A stretch of DNA of 64,000 nt from Bryobacteraceae bacterium (GTDB taxonomy: Bacteria; Acidobacteriota; Terriglobia; Bryobacterales; Bryobacteraceae), in the NCBI GenBank assembly GCA_026129905.1, contig JAHCHE010000022.1, forward strand, positions 102,920 to 166,919, in the 5' to 3' direction. The position numbers and the translations under genes were made by a program. A model generated the notes under the pieces. It was not told the origin of the DNA. It was given only the letters and a program-made list of their open reading frames with translations, and searched no databases. Shown here piece by piece: positions 53,486 through 62,427 of the stretch; positions within the stretch are counted from its first letter, which is position 1; each line of letters opens with the position of its first letter.

Positions 53486-54352
53486 ATGAATCGTCGTGGT
53501 TTCCTGAAAACGTCTTCCGCCGCGTTCGGCGCGGTCAGCCTGAATTCGTTTCCCTATCACCTGTTTGCCGGAACCAGGAAACAGGCAACCGATCGCATTA
53601 AGCTCGGCCCCCGTCATGTTGAACTCAGCCGCCTCGCCATGGGCACGGGTACCAATGGCGGCGGCGGCAGCTCGAACCAGACGAAGCAACTTGGCGTTCG
53701 CGGCATGGCCGATCTCTTCAAAGCCGCCTACGACCAGGGTGTTACCTTCTGGGACGCTGCGGACCAGTACGGTACCCATCCGCATCTCAAGGCGGCCCTT
53801 GGCCTCGTCCCTCGCGAGAAGGTTACCATTCTGACGAAAACCCACGCCAGCACGGAAGCCGAGGCCAAGGCTGATCTCGACCGGTTCCGCCGGGAACTGG
53901 GGACCGATTATCTCGACATTGTGCTGCTGCACTGCATGATGGACGACGATTGGTCAACCCGCAAACGCGGCGCCATGAACGCCATCGCCGAAGCCCGCGA
54001 AAAGGGAATCGTGAGAACTCACGGCGTGTCCTGCCACACTCTCGGAGCTTTGAAGACCGCCGCCGCTGAGCCGTGGGTGGAAGTCGACCTCGCACGAATC
54101 AATCCTGCCGGCGTCGCCATGGATGCGGATCCGGACACCGTGCTCGCCGTTCTCCGCCAGATGAAGCGGTCGGGAAAAGGAATTATCGGGATGAAGATTC
54201 TGGGCGCCGGCCGGCTGCGCAATCGCGCCGATGAGGCTCTTCAGTATTCCCTCGCTCTCGACTGCGTCGATTGCTTCACCATCGGTAGCGAGAGCCGCGC
54301 GGAGATGGAGGACCTCCTCAAGAAGATCCCCGCCGCCAGCGTCCGCGGCTGA
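53486..54352 (+). CDS. Aldo/keto reductase, Tat-type signal
   Basis: A 288-residue protein with a twin-arginine-like N terminus (MNRRGFLKTSSAAFGAVSLN). The aldo/keto reductase barrel shows VTFWDAADQYGTHPHLKAAL (catalytic Asp and Tyr), the Lys in VTILTKTH, YLDIVLLHCMMDDDW (His), and the C-terminal FTIGSESRAEMEDL. It would reduce a carbonyl with NADPH, or oxidise a sugar, outside the cytoplasm if exported. GGGAG precedes the ATG. Acidobacteria carry many such exported paralogues; the substrate is unknown. Confidence 0.85.
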   Translation: MNRRGFLKTSSAAFGAVSLNSFPYHLFAGTRKQATDRIKLGPRHVELSRLAMGTGTNGGGGSSNQTKQLGVRGMADLFKAAYDQGVTFWDAADQYGTHPHLKAALGLVPREKVTILTKTHASTEAEAKADLDRFRRELGTDYLDIVLLHCMMDDDWSTRKRGAMNAIAEAREKGIVRTHGVSCHTLGALKTAAAEPWVEVDLARINPAGVAMDADPDTVLAVLRQMKRSGKGIIGMKILGAGRLRNRADEALQYSLALDCVDCFTIGSESRAEMEDLLKKIPAASVRG

Positions 54353-54383
54353 TCCTCCGCGGCGGCGTACGCTTCGTCGTTCG

Positions 54384-54584
54384 CTACGAACCGGCGCTCT
54401 GCGAGAGTAGCCCTGACACTCGGCCCATGATCGAACTGATCAGCGGCGCGATCGACGGCGGGAAAAAGGCCGACGCTGCCACCGCGACAAACCCGGTCGC
54501 CAGTGCGTACTCGATCAAATCCTGCCCTTTTCGCTCACGCCAGAGTCGCCGTCCGTTCGTTCTGAGAGTGGAGATCGCTTTCAT
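54384..54584 (-). CDS. Flp/type IVb pilin subunit
   Basis: A 66-residue prepilin. The class IVb signature G|xxxxEY is seen in RKGQDLIEYALATGFVAVAA: cleavage is expected after Gly20, leaving Glu25-Tyr26. The rest is hydrophobic. TadA-type machinery would assemble it into Flp pili for adhesion; no tad genes are in the window, so this is an orphan pilin. GGGAGG lies four bases before the ATG at 54584; an upstream in-frame start at 54638 is less likely. Confidence 0.82.
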   Translation of the reverse strand: MKAISTLRTNGRRLWRERKGQDLIEYALATGFVAVAASAFFPPSIAPLISSIMGRVSGLLSQSAGS

Positions 54585-54743
54585 ATCGCCTCCCTGCGCT
54601 TCTGCCTGTCCACCTCTATGCTGCCATCCACGCTCCACTCATTCAACCAGACGATCACCGCATATCGGGCTCCGAGAACGACTTACCCGCCGCTCGCCGA
54701 ACACCCGACGGTTTGTCTCGCCGCTCTCCTCCGCTGCGCTACG

Positions 54744-55820
54744 TCAGTTCCCTTCGATTCGGTACGTCGCCCAAACGTCGTCGCCGTTGCTCGGCGTCTC
54801 CGACGGCGCGAAGCGGATGGTCTTCCCCTTCAGCGTGTAGTGTCTTCCCATCTGCTGCAGTCGGCCGTTCTTGTAGACCAGCAGGCTCGTCGCCGGTCGC
54901 GGAGCCCTGGCTAGCGCGAACGTCCCGTTCTTGCCGTTCACTTCCCCGTTCGGCGTCTCCTGATCCACAATCCCAAGCGAGCCGATCAGCGCCGGGGCCA
55001 GCCGGTAGTACGTCTGTAACAGGTCGCCCGCCTGTGGGACCGACGCCGGAACGAAGATCACCGTCTTCCCGTTCAGCGTGTAGTCGGTGCCCAGCTTCTG
55101 TAGCAGCCCGTTCCGGAACACCTGCAGGCTCCCCGCCGGTTCTGGCGTGCCCGACAAGGTGAAGCTCAAGTTCACCCCGTCCACTGTCCCTGTCGGCGTC
55201 TCGCCGTCCACAAACGATGGCATCGGAAATCCGCACGGCCCGGCGCTGCCATCCACTCGCACGCAATCCGTCGGATCGCCGGCCGCCGACTCCAATTCTC
55301 CCGTCGGCCCGATAATCGCCGCCCGCGATGCCAGATAGCTCAGGCCCTTCGTCGGCCGGATGCTCAGTTCTTCCGCCAACCCCTCGACATCCGCCAGTTG
55401 CACGTTCCCCGCCTGGCTGGCGCTCCCGCTCGCCGGCGGCCAAACCACCCGGACGTCGGTCACTCGCAGCCTCGTCACGCTCGGCGGAACACTCCAATAC
55501 TCGGTTGTCTGCGCCGTCCCTTCCGCCGCGTACCGCACCGAGTAATATGCCGGCGACGGCGCCGTCGTCGTGGGGACCAGCTTCAGGTTGAGTATCCCTT
55601 TCACGACGCGGACCGACAAGTTGTTCGTCGGAATACTCGATGCGTCGGAGGCTTCAAAGCTCTTCCAATTGATAGTTAGCACGCCCTCGAACGGAGTCCC
55701 ATCCGCCTTGTACAGCGTGTCCTGGATCGTAGTGAGCGGCGGCGCGCCGTAACTCGTACCACCCAGCAGAAGAACGAAAAGGGTCGTTAAATGACAAATT
55801 CTCAGGTTTTTCCCACTCAC
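54744..55820 (-). CDS. Secreted protein with two tandem 70-residue phage-fibre-like repeats
   Basis: A 358-residue protein with signal peptide (LTTLFVLLLGGTSYGA). The C-terminal half holds two related units of about 70 residues: VDGETPTGTVDGVNLSFTLS with LQVFRNGLLQKLGTDYTLNG, and VDQETPNGEVNGKNGTFALA with LLVYKNGRLQQMGRHYTLKG. Such 'ETPxGxVNGxNxxF' units resemble repeats in phage tail fibres and baseplate-associated proteins. The N-terminal part has no known match. The GTG at 55820 follows GGAGG by eight bases, better than the TTG at 55835. Role unknown, perhaps surface attachment. Confidence 0.65.
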   Translation of the reverse strand: MSGKNLRICHLTTLFVLLLGGTSYGAPPLTTIQDTLYKADGTPFEGVLTINWKSFEASDASSIPTNNLSVRVVKGILNLKLVPTTTAPSPAYYSVRYAAEGTAQTTEYWSVPPSVTRLRVTDVRVVWPPASGSASQAGNVQLADVEGLAEELSIRPTKGLSYLASRAAIIGPTGELESAAGDPTDCVRVDGSAGPCGFPMPSFVDGETPTGTVDGVNLSFTLSGTPEPAGSLQVFRNGLLQKLGTDYTLNGKTVIFVPASVPQAGDLLQTYYRLAPALIGSLGIVDQETPNGEVNGKNGTFALARAPRPATSLLVYKNGRLQQMGRHYTLKGKTIRFAPSETPSNGDDVWATYRIEGN

Positions 55821-56033
55821 GCAGAAAGCCTCCAAAAGTCGTAACGGCGTCCACCCACAATTGAGACTAGGCCGGGCGCTTGGCGCCTACTGGTTACAGT
55901 CTAGATCGGTCGCTGCAAGCAGACAGGCCATCGCGGCCGCGCGCCGTCTCTCGAAGCTACTTGTTTTCAGAGACTTAGTTGGGATTTGCCAAAATTTGAA
56001 TCGATTGTGACTGCTCGTTCGCGGCCCCTCGCC

Positions 56034-57314
56034 TCACGCCATTTCGCCGCTCCTGGTGATCCGCTCCGCGTTAACGTATGTCCGCAGCGCGGCGGGAAGA
56101 ACCACGCTTCCATCCCGTTGCTGCCCGTTCTCGACAATAGCCACCCACGTCCGGCCAACCGCCAGTCCGCTCCCGTTCAGCGTGTGCGCGGGCTCCGTCT
56201 TTTTCCCCGCTTTGACGCGAATGGCCGCACGCCTCGCCTGAAATGCCTCGAAATTCGAGCAAGACGAGATCTCTTTGTACGCGTTCTGCCCCGGCAACCA
56301 CACCTCCAGGTCGTACGTCTTTGCCGAGGAAAACCCAAGATCTCCCGTCGAAAGCGCCACCACCCGGTACGGCAGTTCCAGCCTCCGGAGTATGTCCTCG
56401 GCGTCTGCCGTGAGGCTCTCCAACTCCTGATAGCTCGCCTCCGGACGGCAGAACTTCACCAACTCCACTTTCTGGAACTGGTGCTGCCGGATGATCCCCC
56501 TCACGTCCTTTCCGTACGACCCCGCTTCGCTCCGGAAGCACGGCGTATAGGCGCAAAGCTTGATCGGCAACCGGTCTGCCTCCAGCGTCTCCTGCCGGTA
56601 CAGGTTAGTGACCGGTACTTCCGCCGTTGGAATCAGCCACAGGTCCCGTTCCTCGATCCGAAACAGATCCTCCGCGAACTTCGGCAACTGCCCCGTCCCG
56701 AAGAGCGCTCCCGAATTCACCAGGAATGGCGGCAGTACTTCCGTGTATCCGTGCTCCCGCGTGTGCGCGTCAAGCATGAAGTTGATGAGCGCCCGCTCCA
56801 GTCGCGCGCCCGCCTTCCAGTACACCGCGAAACGCGCTCCGGAAATCTTCGCGGCTCGCTCCAGGTCCAGAATTCCCAGTTCCGGCCCCAGATCCCAGTG
56901 CGCTTTCGGCTCGAAATCGAATTCCGGCGGGTTGCCCCAACGCCGGACCTCCAAGTTGTCGGCCTCCGTCCGGCCAACCGGAACCGATTCGTGCGGAAGA
57001 TTAGGGATGCTGGCCAGAAGCTCCCGGAACGCCGTCTCGTCTTTCTCCGCCTCCGACTCCAGCGATGCGATCCGCTCCCCGACCTCCCGCATCCTCTCCT
57101 GCCGCTCGCTCGTGTCGGCCCCCGCCTGCCGCGCTTTGTTGATCTCGGCGCTCTCTTTCTTCCGGAACGCCCGCAACTGCTCCACTTCCGTCAACGCCGC
57201 GCGGCGCCGGCGATCCAAGTCCAGAAACTCCTCTGTGTTCAGCGCGAAGCCTCGCGTCGACAGGCGATCGCGAATCGCTTCCAGGTTGGCTCGAAAATAG
57301 GCTAGTTCGTACAA
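56034..57314 (-). CDS. serS: Seryl-tRNA synthetase
   Basis: A 426-residue class II synthetase. It has the N-terminal coiled-coil arm (residues about 30-105, rich in Arg, Glu and Lys), then [11 protein letters not shown], motif 2 in [20 protein letters not shown] with HQFQKVEL, and motif 3 in [21 protein letters not shown]. It charges tRNA-Ser. Length and motifs are complete. Divergent from the DUF1080 gene across 100 bases. Confidence 0.97.
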   Translation of the reverse strand: MYELAYFRANLEAIRDRLSTRGFALNTEEFLDLDRRRRAALTEVEQLRAFRKKESAEINKARQAGADTSERQERMREVGERIASLESEAEKDETAFRELLASIPNLPHESVPVGRTEADNLEVRRWGNPPEFDFEPKAHWDLGPELGILDLERAAKISGARFAVYWKAGARLERALINFMLDAHTREHGYTEVLPPFLVNSGALFGTGQLPKFAEDLFRIEERDLWLIPTAEVPVTNLYRQETLEADRLPIKLCAYTPCFRSEAGSYGKDVRGIIRQHQFQKVELVKFCRPEASYQELESLTADAEDILRRLELPYRVVALSTGDLGFSSAKTYDLEVWLPGQNAYKEISSCSNFEAFQARRAAIRVKAGKKTEPAHTLNGSGLAVGRTWVAIVENGQQRDGSVVLPAALRTYVNAERITRSGEMA

Positions 57315-58322
57315 GGGTGAAAACCCATTCTAGGGACCCTCTTCCGGACGCCGCAACTGCTCTCCCTCCGGCGCCCAACCCGGGCTCATCCAACGGCGCT
57401 ATACTTCACTCGTTATGAAGCTCCGCATTCTTCCGGCCCCGTTCATCGGCCTCCTGACGGCTCTGCTCCTGACTCTCGTTCCCGCCCTGGCGCAAACCGC
57501 CGGCCACGACAAGAAGGAGTGGATTCAGCTCTTCAACGGCAAGGACCTCAAGGATTGGGAAGTCAAAATCACCGGCTACGAACCCGGCGACAACTTCGGC
57601 GACACGTATCGCGTCGCCGGCGGCGTGATGAAGGTGGCCTACGATAAGTACGACAAGTTCGACAACAAGTTCGGCAACATCTTCTTTCGCGGCAAGTTCT
57701 CCCACTACATCGTCGCCGTCGAATACCGTTTTACCGGCGACCAGGTCCCCGGCGCGCCTGCTTGGGCCCTCCGAAACAGCGGCATCATGATCCACTCCCA
57801 ATCGGCGGGCAGCATGCTTAGGGACCAGGACTTCCCGATCTCCATCGAGGTTCAGCTACTTGGTGGTTCTGGTTCCGGATCTCGCGCGACCGCCAATCTC
57901 TGCACCCCCGGGACCAATGTCGAAATCGACGGCAAGCTCATCACCCAACACTGCGTCAACTCAGCCGCCAAAACCTACCATGGCGATCAATGGGTGCGGG
58001 TCGAAGTGATGGTCCTGGGCAGCTCGAAGGTCAAGCACATCGTCGAAGCCCAAACCGTCCTCGAATACGAGAAACCCCTGTCCCGGTTCAGCGTGAAGTG
58101 GAGAGCGGGCGTTCTCCGTTAGTGAGTATTCCGCCCCTGCGGGGCGGGGATTTTCAAGGCATCGGGGTCTACCGATCCGATGAGGTTGGGGAAGGAGCGC
58201 GGAAGGCTTGCCTCCGCGCCCCGTCACATCGTCTCGATGAGCCCACCAGGTTATCCCTCGGCATGGTTGCGTCCCCGCAGAGCCCGCTTCCGTTTCACCT
58301 GGCCATGTCATTGTAGCTCTCC

Positions 58323-59267
58323 TCATGCCGCCTGTTGCCGGCGCATCTGCCGTTGCTCGCGCGCCTGCTCCAACTTCCGATCCCGCGCGGCGTGGATCTG
58401 CGCCTGCCTGCCGGCCAGCATATCGGCCGGCGTCACGAAGCCGATCCCGCTGTGCAACCGCACCGTGTTGTAGTGGTCCACGTAGCGTTGGATCAGCCGC
58501 CGCGCATCCTCCGGCGTCAGCGGCGTGCCGGGCCGGATGCATTCCGTCTTCAGCGACTTGTGCCAGCGTTCCAGTTTTCCGTTCGATTGCGGATAAAACG
58601 GCGCCGTCTTCACGTGCGTCATCCCGGAGATCCGGATGAACTCCTTGAAGTCCTTGGCGATGAACTGCGGACCATTGTCAGAGATGATCCGCGGCCTCGC
58701 CTGCGGGTGTTTCTCCTTGGCGCCTTCCAGAATGATTTCGATGTCCGTCTCCTTCATCTGCTCCCGCAGGTCCCAGTGCACCAGATACCGGCTGTAGCCG
58801 TCCAGCACGCTGCACAGGTAGTAGAACGTGCCTCCGATGTTGATGTAACTGACGTCGATATGCCAATGTTGATGCGGCTCCGGCGGCTGTTCAAAGCCGG
58901 TGCCTTTCTTCGACGGTTTCCCGTTCCACCGGTTTAACACCCCGGCCTGACTCAGCACCCGCCATACGCTGGACGGACTCACCGCCACCACGTCGGCGTC
59001 CAGCATCATGAACGCCAGCCGCCGGTAGCCCTCCAGCGGATTCTTCAAGTGAAAATCCAGGATCGCCTGCTTCTCCCACTCCTCCAACCAGAAGTCCCGG
59101 GGAACCCAGCCGTTGTGTTCGTTCACCTGCCCGTAGCGTTCTCGCCAATCGTAGAACTTACTGGCCGTGATACCCAACCAGCCAACGAATCGCCCGGCGC
59201 CGATCTCACTGGCATCGGACCAGCGCCGGACGAAATCCACGATCTGGTCGCGCACGTCGTGCGCCAC
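58323..59267 (-). CDS. IS3-family transposase OrfB (integrase domain)
   Basis: A 314-residue rve-type catalytic subunit. The DDE triad is visible: Asp in HWHIDVSYINIGG, Asp in PRIISDNGPQFIAKDF and Glu in NGKLERWHKSLKTE, 35 residues later as usual. An HTH_21-like region precedes it. The frame opens as VAHDVRDQIVDFV (GTG at 59267) but is probably made mostly as an OrfAB fusion by -1 frameshifting. Intact. Confidence 0.92.
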   Translation of the reverse strand: MAHDVRDQIVDFVRRWSDASEIGAGRFVGWLGITASKFYDWRERYGQVNEHNGWVPRDFWLEEWEKQAILDFHLKNPLEGYRRLAFMMLDADVVAVSPSSVWRVLSQAGVLNRWNGKPSKKGTGFEQPPEPHQHWHIDVSYINIGGTFYYLCSVLDGYSRYLVHWDLREQMKETDIEIILEGAKEKHPQARPRIISDNGPQFIAKDFKEFIRISGMTHVKTAPFYPQSNGKLERWHKSLKTECIRPGTPLTPEDARRLIQRYVDHYNTVRLHSGIGFVTPADMLAGRQAQIHAARDRKLEQAREQRQMRRQQAA

Positions 59268-59278
59268 CCAGATCCCGG

Positions 59279-59587
59279 TCAGAGCTCCCCAAGTTCTTTT
59301 TTTAACGCGATGTGCTCCTCCATCAGCTCGGCCAGCACCTCGTCCTTGCGCTGGATCCGCTTCTCCAGGTACTGGATGCGCTCCTGCTCGGCTTGGCTTG
59401 CCGAGCGGGCCTTGCCCTGGAAGGCCACCGCCCCGTTCTCGAAGAACTCCTTTTGCCAGCGGTAGAATACCGTCGGCTGCAGCCCCAGTTCGTCACACAG
59501 CTTCGAGACTGGCTCCTGCTCCAGCAGATGCCGTCTCAAGATGGCGACTTTCTCATCTCCCGTGTAGTGCTTGCGCGTCTTCCTCAT
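59279..59587 (-). CDS. IS3-family transposase OrfA (helix-turn-helix)
   Basis: A 102-residue DNA-binding subunit: KHYTGDEKVAILRRHLLEQE, then the HTH VSKLCDELGLQPTVFYRWQK, then a coiled-coil with EERIQYLEKRIQ-type heptads used for pairing. It recognises the element ends. It ends IALKKELGEL-stop; the A7G run within KK is the shift site. The stop lies 11 bases before the orfB GTG. Confidence 0.9.
   Translation of the reverse strand: MRKTRKHYTGDEKVAILRRHLLEQEPVSKLCDELGLQPTVFYRWQKEFFENGAVAFQGKARSASQAEQERIQYLEKRIQRKDEVLAELMEEHIALKKELGEL
59296..59303 (-). promoter_or_regulatory. Programmed -1 frameshift site (A7G) joining OrfA and OrfB
   Basis: Read on the minus strand: TTA AAA AAA GAA in orfA. 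A -1 slip gives AAA AAA AGA ACT TGG and the new frame runs without a stop (RTWGALTGIWVAHDVRDQ) into OrfB. A6G/A7G slippery runs are the standard IS3 mechanism for the OrfAB transposase. Confidence 0.8.
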
Positions 59588-59898
59588 GCGTTCTCTCCGC
59601 TATCTTAACGGCAGAACGCTCCCTCCACTTCCAGCTGAGGCGGAACACCCCAGATCGGAGGCGGCTCCGTCTCCAACTTCGACCCCGCCGTCAAGAAGGA
59701 TGGCATGCTCCTCGAAGAGGGCTACATTGCCTTGCAAAGCGAGAGCCATCCCATCGAGTTTCGGAAGGTGGAACTCCTGAACCTTGTCGGCTGCATGGAC
59801 CCGAAAGCAACGAACTTCAAGTCCTACTACGTCAAGGCCGATAACGCCCAGTGCCGCTTCTAGCCGCCGGAGCCGGACCCTGGCCCGCCCTTCCGGCT

Positions 59899-60678
59899 TC
59901 AGTGCGCCAGACTGTACATCGTGTACTCTGCCGCCGCGCGATACCCCATCTTCTCGTATACTGGCCGTCCGAGCGGCGTCGCGTGCAGGACCGACCGCTG
60001 CCACCCATGGACTCGCGCCGCACCTTCCAGCGACCGCCGCATCGCGCGTTCCGCGTACCCCCTCCGCCGCTGCTCCGGTAAGGTCGCCACCCAACCCACG
60101 TACAGCCGTCCATCTACCAGAAACGTAGCGCTGCAACTCACCGGCTTTCCATCCAGGTACGCGAGGACTCCGAACGCCCTCTCGTCCCACAGCCGTGGAC
60201 TCGCCAACTCTCCTCCGCCGCCCAGAGACATCCCGTACGCCGCGGCGTTTAGGTCGACAATCGCCCGCCGTGTGTCAGCGTCGTCCACCCGCCGGAACTC
60301 CAGCGGCGCGTCCGTCCCGGCTGGCGCCGTCAACTCGTCTGCAATCATTCCCGTGATCGGCATCGCCGCATGCAGGCCCTTTGCCTCCAGCGCCGCCGTC
60401 CCAGCCACGCGCCCCACTTCGTCGTCGCGAGCGCACAGTAGCCACGGTACCCCCTGCTCGTCCGCCCACCGCATGCCGGCCTCGACGCGCCCCTGGAGGT
60501 CCTTTGCGTCTTTCAGTCCCGCCTCTACGAACAGCACGTTGAAAAACGAAACCGGTATCCCGGCGAACACCGCGCGAATTCCCGGTAGTTCCGCCTCGCG
60601 CCCATTGGGTAGCCCAAGCGCGAATTGTCTCCATGCGCTCCGAAACTGCGAATCGGATTCCCGTACGTCGTCCTGCAT
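59899..60678 (-). CDS. GNAT-family N-acetyltransferase, two-domain
   Basis: A 259-residue protein. The C-terminal GNAT domain shows YVGWVATLPEQRRRGYAERA (acetyl-CoA loop) and HATPLGRPVYEKMGYRAAAE. The N-terminal half resembles a degenerate second GNAT copy (VPWLLCARDDEVGRVAGTAA). Substrate unknown. GGGGGG four to five bases before the ATG may be its ribosome site. It converges with the end of the interrupted DUF1080 gene (35-base gap). Confidence 0.8.
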   Translation of the reverse strand: MQDDVRESDSQFRSAWRQFALGLPNGREAELPGIRAVFAGIPVSFFNVLFVEAGLKDAKDLQGRVEAGMRWADEQGVPWLLCARDDEVGRVAGTAALEAKGLHAAMPITGMIADELTAPAGTDAPLEFRRVDDADTRRAIVDLNAAAYGMSLGGGGELASPRLWDERAFGVLAYLDGKPVSCSATFLVDGRLYVGWVATLPEQRRRGYAERAMRRSLEGAARVHGWQRSVLHATPLGRPVYEKMGYRAAAEYTMYSLAH

Positions 60679-60714
60679 CCAAACCCCCCGTTCTCCTGCG
60701 CCTCTGCTCTCCGA

Positions 60715-61512
60715 CTAGTCGGAGAAAGAACGGTCCTGCGTCGTATAGCGCTTCACCGAAATCGCTTTCCCTGTTGTCTCGTCCACTTCCACAATCGCGG
60801 CGTGCAACTGCGCATCGTGCTTTGCCGCCTCCAGCCGGATTGGTAGCGCCGTCAGAAACCGTCGCACCGCCGTGTCCGTCCTTACCCCGATCACCGACTC
60901 ATACGGCCCCGTCATGCCAACGTCCGTCTGGTAGGCCGTCCCGCCCGCGAGAATCCTCGTGTCCGCCGTCGGAACGTGCGTGTGCGTCCCCAGCACCGCC
61001 GACACCCTTCCATTCAGGTACCATCCCATCGCGATCTTCTCGCTGGTGACCTCCGCGTGAAAATCCACCAGCCGCACCTTCACCTTCGGGTCCAGCGTCC
61101 GGAGAATTTCATCCGCTTTTCGAAACGGGCAGTCCGTATTCGGCATGTACGTTCGCCCCTGAAGGTTGATCACGGCGCACTCCACGCCATTTCTCGCCCG
61201 CGCCACGTACACCCCGCTGCCGGGCAGTTCTTCGGAATAGTTTGCCGGACGCAGCAGCCGCAACTTCGACGGAAGGTAGTCGAAAATCTCCTTCTTGTCC
61301 CAGACGTGGTTCCCCGAAGTCAGCACATCCAGTCCCATCGCGAACAACTCCTCCGCGATCATCGGCGTGATCCCAAAGCCGCCCGCCGCGTTCTCCGCGT
61401 TCGCGATCGTCAGATCGATGTGTTCGTCCGATCTGATCTGTTGCAGGTGCTCCGCTACCATCCGCCGCCCTGCGGACGCAAATATATCGCCGATGAACAA
61501 CAGGTTCGTCAA
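60715..61512 (-). CDS. ymdB: YmdB-family metallophosphoesterase (TIGR00282)
   Basis: A 265-residue calcineurin-like phosphodiesterase. Metal ligands are in LLFIGDIFASAGRRM (Asp), NAENAAGGFGIT (Glu, Asn), SGNHVWDKKEIFDYL (His), DFHAEVTSEK and GTHTHVPTAD. In Bacillus YmdB hydrolyses 2',3'-cyclic nucleotides and affects RNA turnover and biofilm. The start is TTG at 61512 (read as Met-Thr-Asn-Leu-Leu), with GGAG 11 bases upstream; an ATG further upstream lies inside the 6S RNA gene and adds non-family residues. It follows the 6S RNA terminator by 25 bases. Confidence 0.9.
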   Translation of the reverse strand: MTNLLFIGDIFASAGRRMVAEHLQQIRSDEHIDLTIANAENAAGGFGITPMIAEELFAMGLDVLTSGNHVWDKKEIFDYLPSKLRLLRPANYSEELPGSGVYVARARNGVECAVINLQGRTYMPNTDCPFRKADEILRTLDPKVKVRLVDFHAEVTSEKIAMGWYLNGRVSAVLGTHTHVPTADTRILAGGTAYQTDVGMTGPYESVIGVRTDTAVRRFLTALPIRLEAAKHDAQLHAAIVEVDETTGKAISVKRYTTQDRSFSD

Positions 61513-61536
61513 TGGAAGCGGATCTCCCTGAAAGCG

Positions 61537-61547
61537 AAAAAGGAGCG
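61537..61547 (-). terminator. Factor-independent terminator of 6S RNA
   Basis: The 3' arm CGCTCC of the closing stem is directly followed by five T residues on the minus strand. The stem partner is GGAGCG at the 5' end of the RNA, so the terminator uses the RNA's own long-range stem. Confidence 0.55.
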
Positions 61548-61746
61548 CACCACCCAGCCGCGCGAACTCCACTGATTGACCCCTCTTTCGTGAAAAGGGT
61601 CGGCCCACAGAGCGTCTTCAGGCTTCTCCGTGACGGCATCGCCCGGAGCTTGCTCACCGACGCGTAAGTTCTTAGCAGGCCTCAGTTTGTTCTTGATGTA
61701 GGATCAATTACTCGAAGTTCGCCGCCTGCCTCGCAGGAACGCTCCT
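61538..61746 (-). ncRNA. ssrS: 6S RNA
   Basis: On the minus strand the central core reads GGTGAGCAAGCTCCGG and CGGAGAAGCCTGAAGACGC, matching the conserved 6S core of E. coli (GGTGAGCATGCTCGG; CCGAGAAGCCTTAAAACTGCG), and GCGTC pairs with GACGC around it. The ends close as GGAGCG (61745-61740) with CGCTCC (61547-61542) and CGAAC with GTTCG. CGCTCC is followed by TTTTT (61541-61537), a factor-independent stop. The length, about 205 bases, fits. 6S RNA mimics an open promoter and sequesters sigma-70 polymerase in stationary phase. Confidence 0.85.
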
Positions 61747-61751
61747 TGTCG

Positions 61752-61781
61752 ATAATACCGCAGTTCTCTCCGTCCCGCCAA
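61752..61781 (-). promoter_or_regulatory. Sigma-70 promoter of the 6S RNA
   Basis: TTGGCG (61781-61776) and TATTAT (61757-61752) are 18 bases apart; the start would fall at about 61745-61746, at the base of the predicted closing stem. Confidence 0.65.
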
Positions 61782-61866
61782 TCCCCTCTCTCGCTTCCAG
61801 TGGCCTACTCGCTAAAGAAAGTGCGTTCCCGCTCCCGTCTCCCGCGTATTAGCTATTGAGGAATCG

Positions 61867-62427
61867 ATGTGCGAGGTGGCGGTCGATACCGCGCGTGGCG
61901 TTAACCCTTCCGGCCCCAGCGGCGAGGACCTAGACTTCGCGGCCATCGTTCGGGCGAACCAGGCCATGGTCTATAGCATCGCCTTTCACTTCCTCCGCGA
62001 TCACGCCCTCGCTGAAGAGCTGGCCCAGGACGTGTTCCTCCAACTTCACCAGAATCTCTCCAGGCTCTCCTCCGGCGCCCATGTCGTTCACTGGCTGCGA
62101 AAGGTAACCTCGCACCGCTGCATCGACCGCTCCCGCCGTAGCGCCCTCGTTCGCGAGGTCGACCTCGACGCCGCCCGCCTACCGGTCGCCGAGCCCGCGT
62201 TCTCCGATCCACTGTTGTCCGAGCGCCTGCAGAAGCTGGTGGCTTCTCTTCCCAAAGAGGCGCGCCTCCTGGTGATTCTCCGCTACCAGGAGGATATGCA
62301 GCCGGAAGAGATCGCCCGGCTCCTGGAGATGCCGGTTACCACCGTGCGCACCCGCTTGTTCCGAACGCTCGAACACCTTCGCGCGAAGGCGTCGCATTTC
62401 CTCGGGAGGCCTCATGAGTCCCTTTGA
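61867..62427 (+). CDS. RpoE-like ECF sigma factor
   Basis: A 186-residue ECF sigma. Region 2: FAAIVRANQAMVYSIAFHFL and HALAEELAQDVFLQLHQNL; region 4: LVASLPKEARLLVILRYQED, then PEEIARLLEMPVTTVRTRLF. It would transcribe an envelope or stress regulon. GAGG lies five bases before the ATG. It overlaps the next gene by 14 bases; the two downstream genes probably encode its membrane control and output proteins. Divergent from 6S RNA. Confidence 0.9.
   Translation: MCEVAVDTARGVNPSGPSGEDLDFAAIVRANQAMVYSIAFHFLRDHALAEELAQDVFLQLHQNLSRLSSGAHVVHWLRKVTSHRCIDRSRRSALVREVDLDAARLPVAEPAFSDPLLSERLQKLVASLPKEARLLVILRYQEDMQPEEIARLLEMPVTTVRTRLFRTLEHLRAKASHFLGRPHESL

Larger units (their letters stand above)
58079..59647. 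mobile_element. IS3-family insertion sequence with 4-bp target duplication
   Basis: A 1569-base element starting TGTCCCGG and ending GGAACA. The ends are imperfect inverted repeats of about 40 bases; both contain GAAGTGGAG, GCGTTCT and CCGTTA at the same positions. CCCC flanks it at 58075-58078 and 59648-59651. It carries orfA and orfB on the minus strand with a shift site between. A CCGCCCC/GGGGCGG hairpin followed by TTTT (58131-58155) near the left end may stop transcription. Confidence 0.93.
57415..59863 (+). pseudogene. DUF1080 (3-keto-disaccharide hydrolase-type) gene interrupted by an IS3-family element
   Basis: The first part (57415-58078) encodes a signal peptide and WIQLFNGKDLKDWEVKITGY, up to VLEYEKP. 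The remaining QIGGGSVSNFDPAVKKDG to the C terminus DNAQCRF is at 59652-59863. Removing the element and one copy of the CCCC duplication restores a frame of 291 residues exactly. DUF1080 proteins are secreted lectin-like hydrolases acting on plant-derived or 3-keto sugars. As it stands, translation runs 14 codons into the IS end and stops at 58120-58122. Confidence 0.9.
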
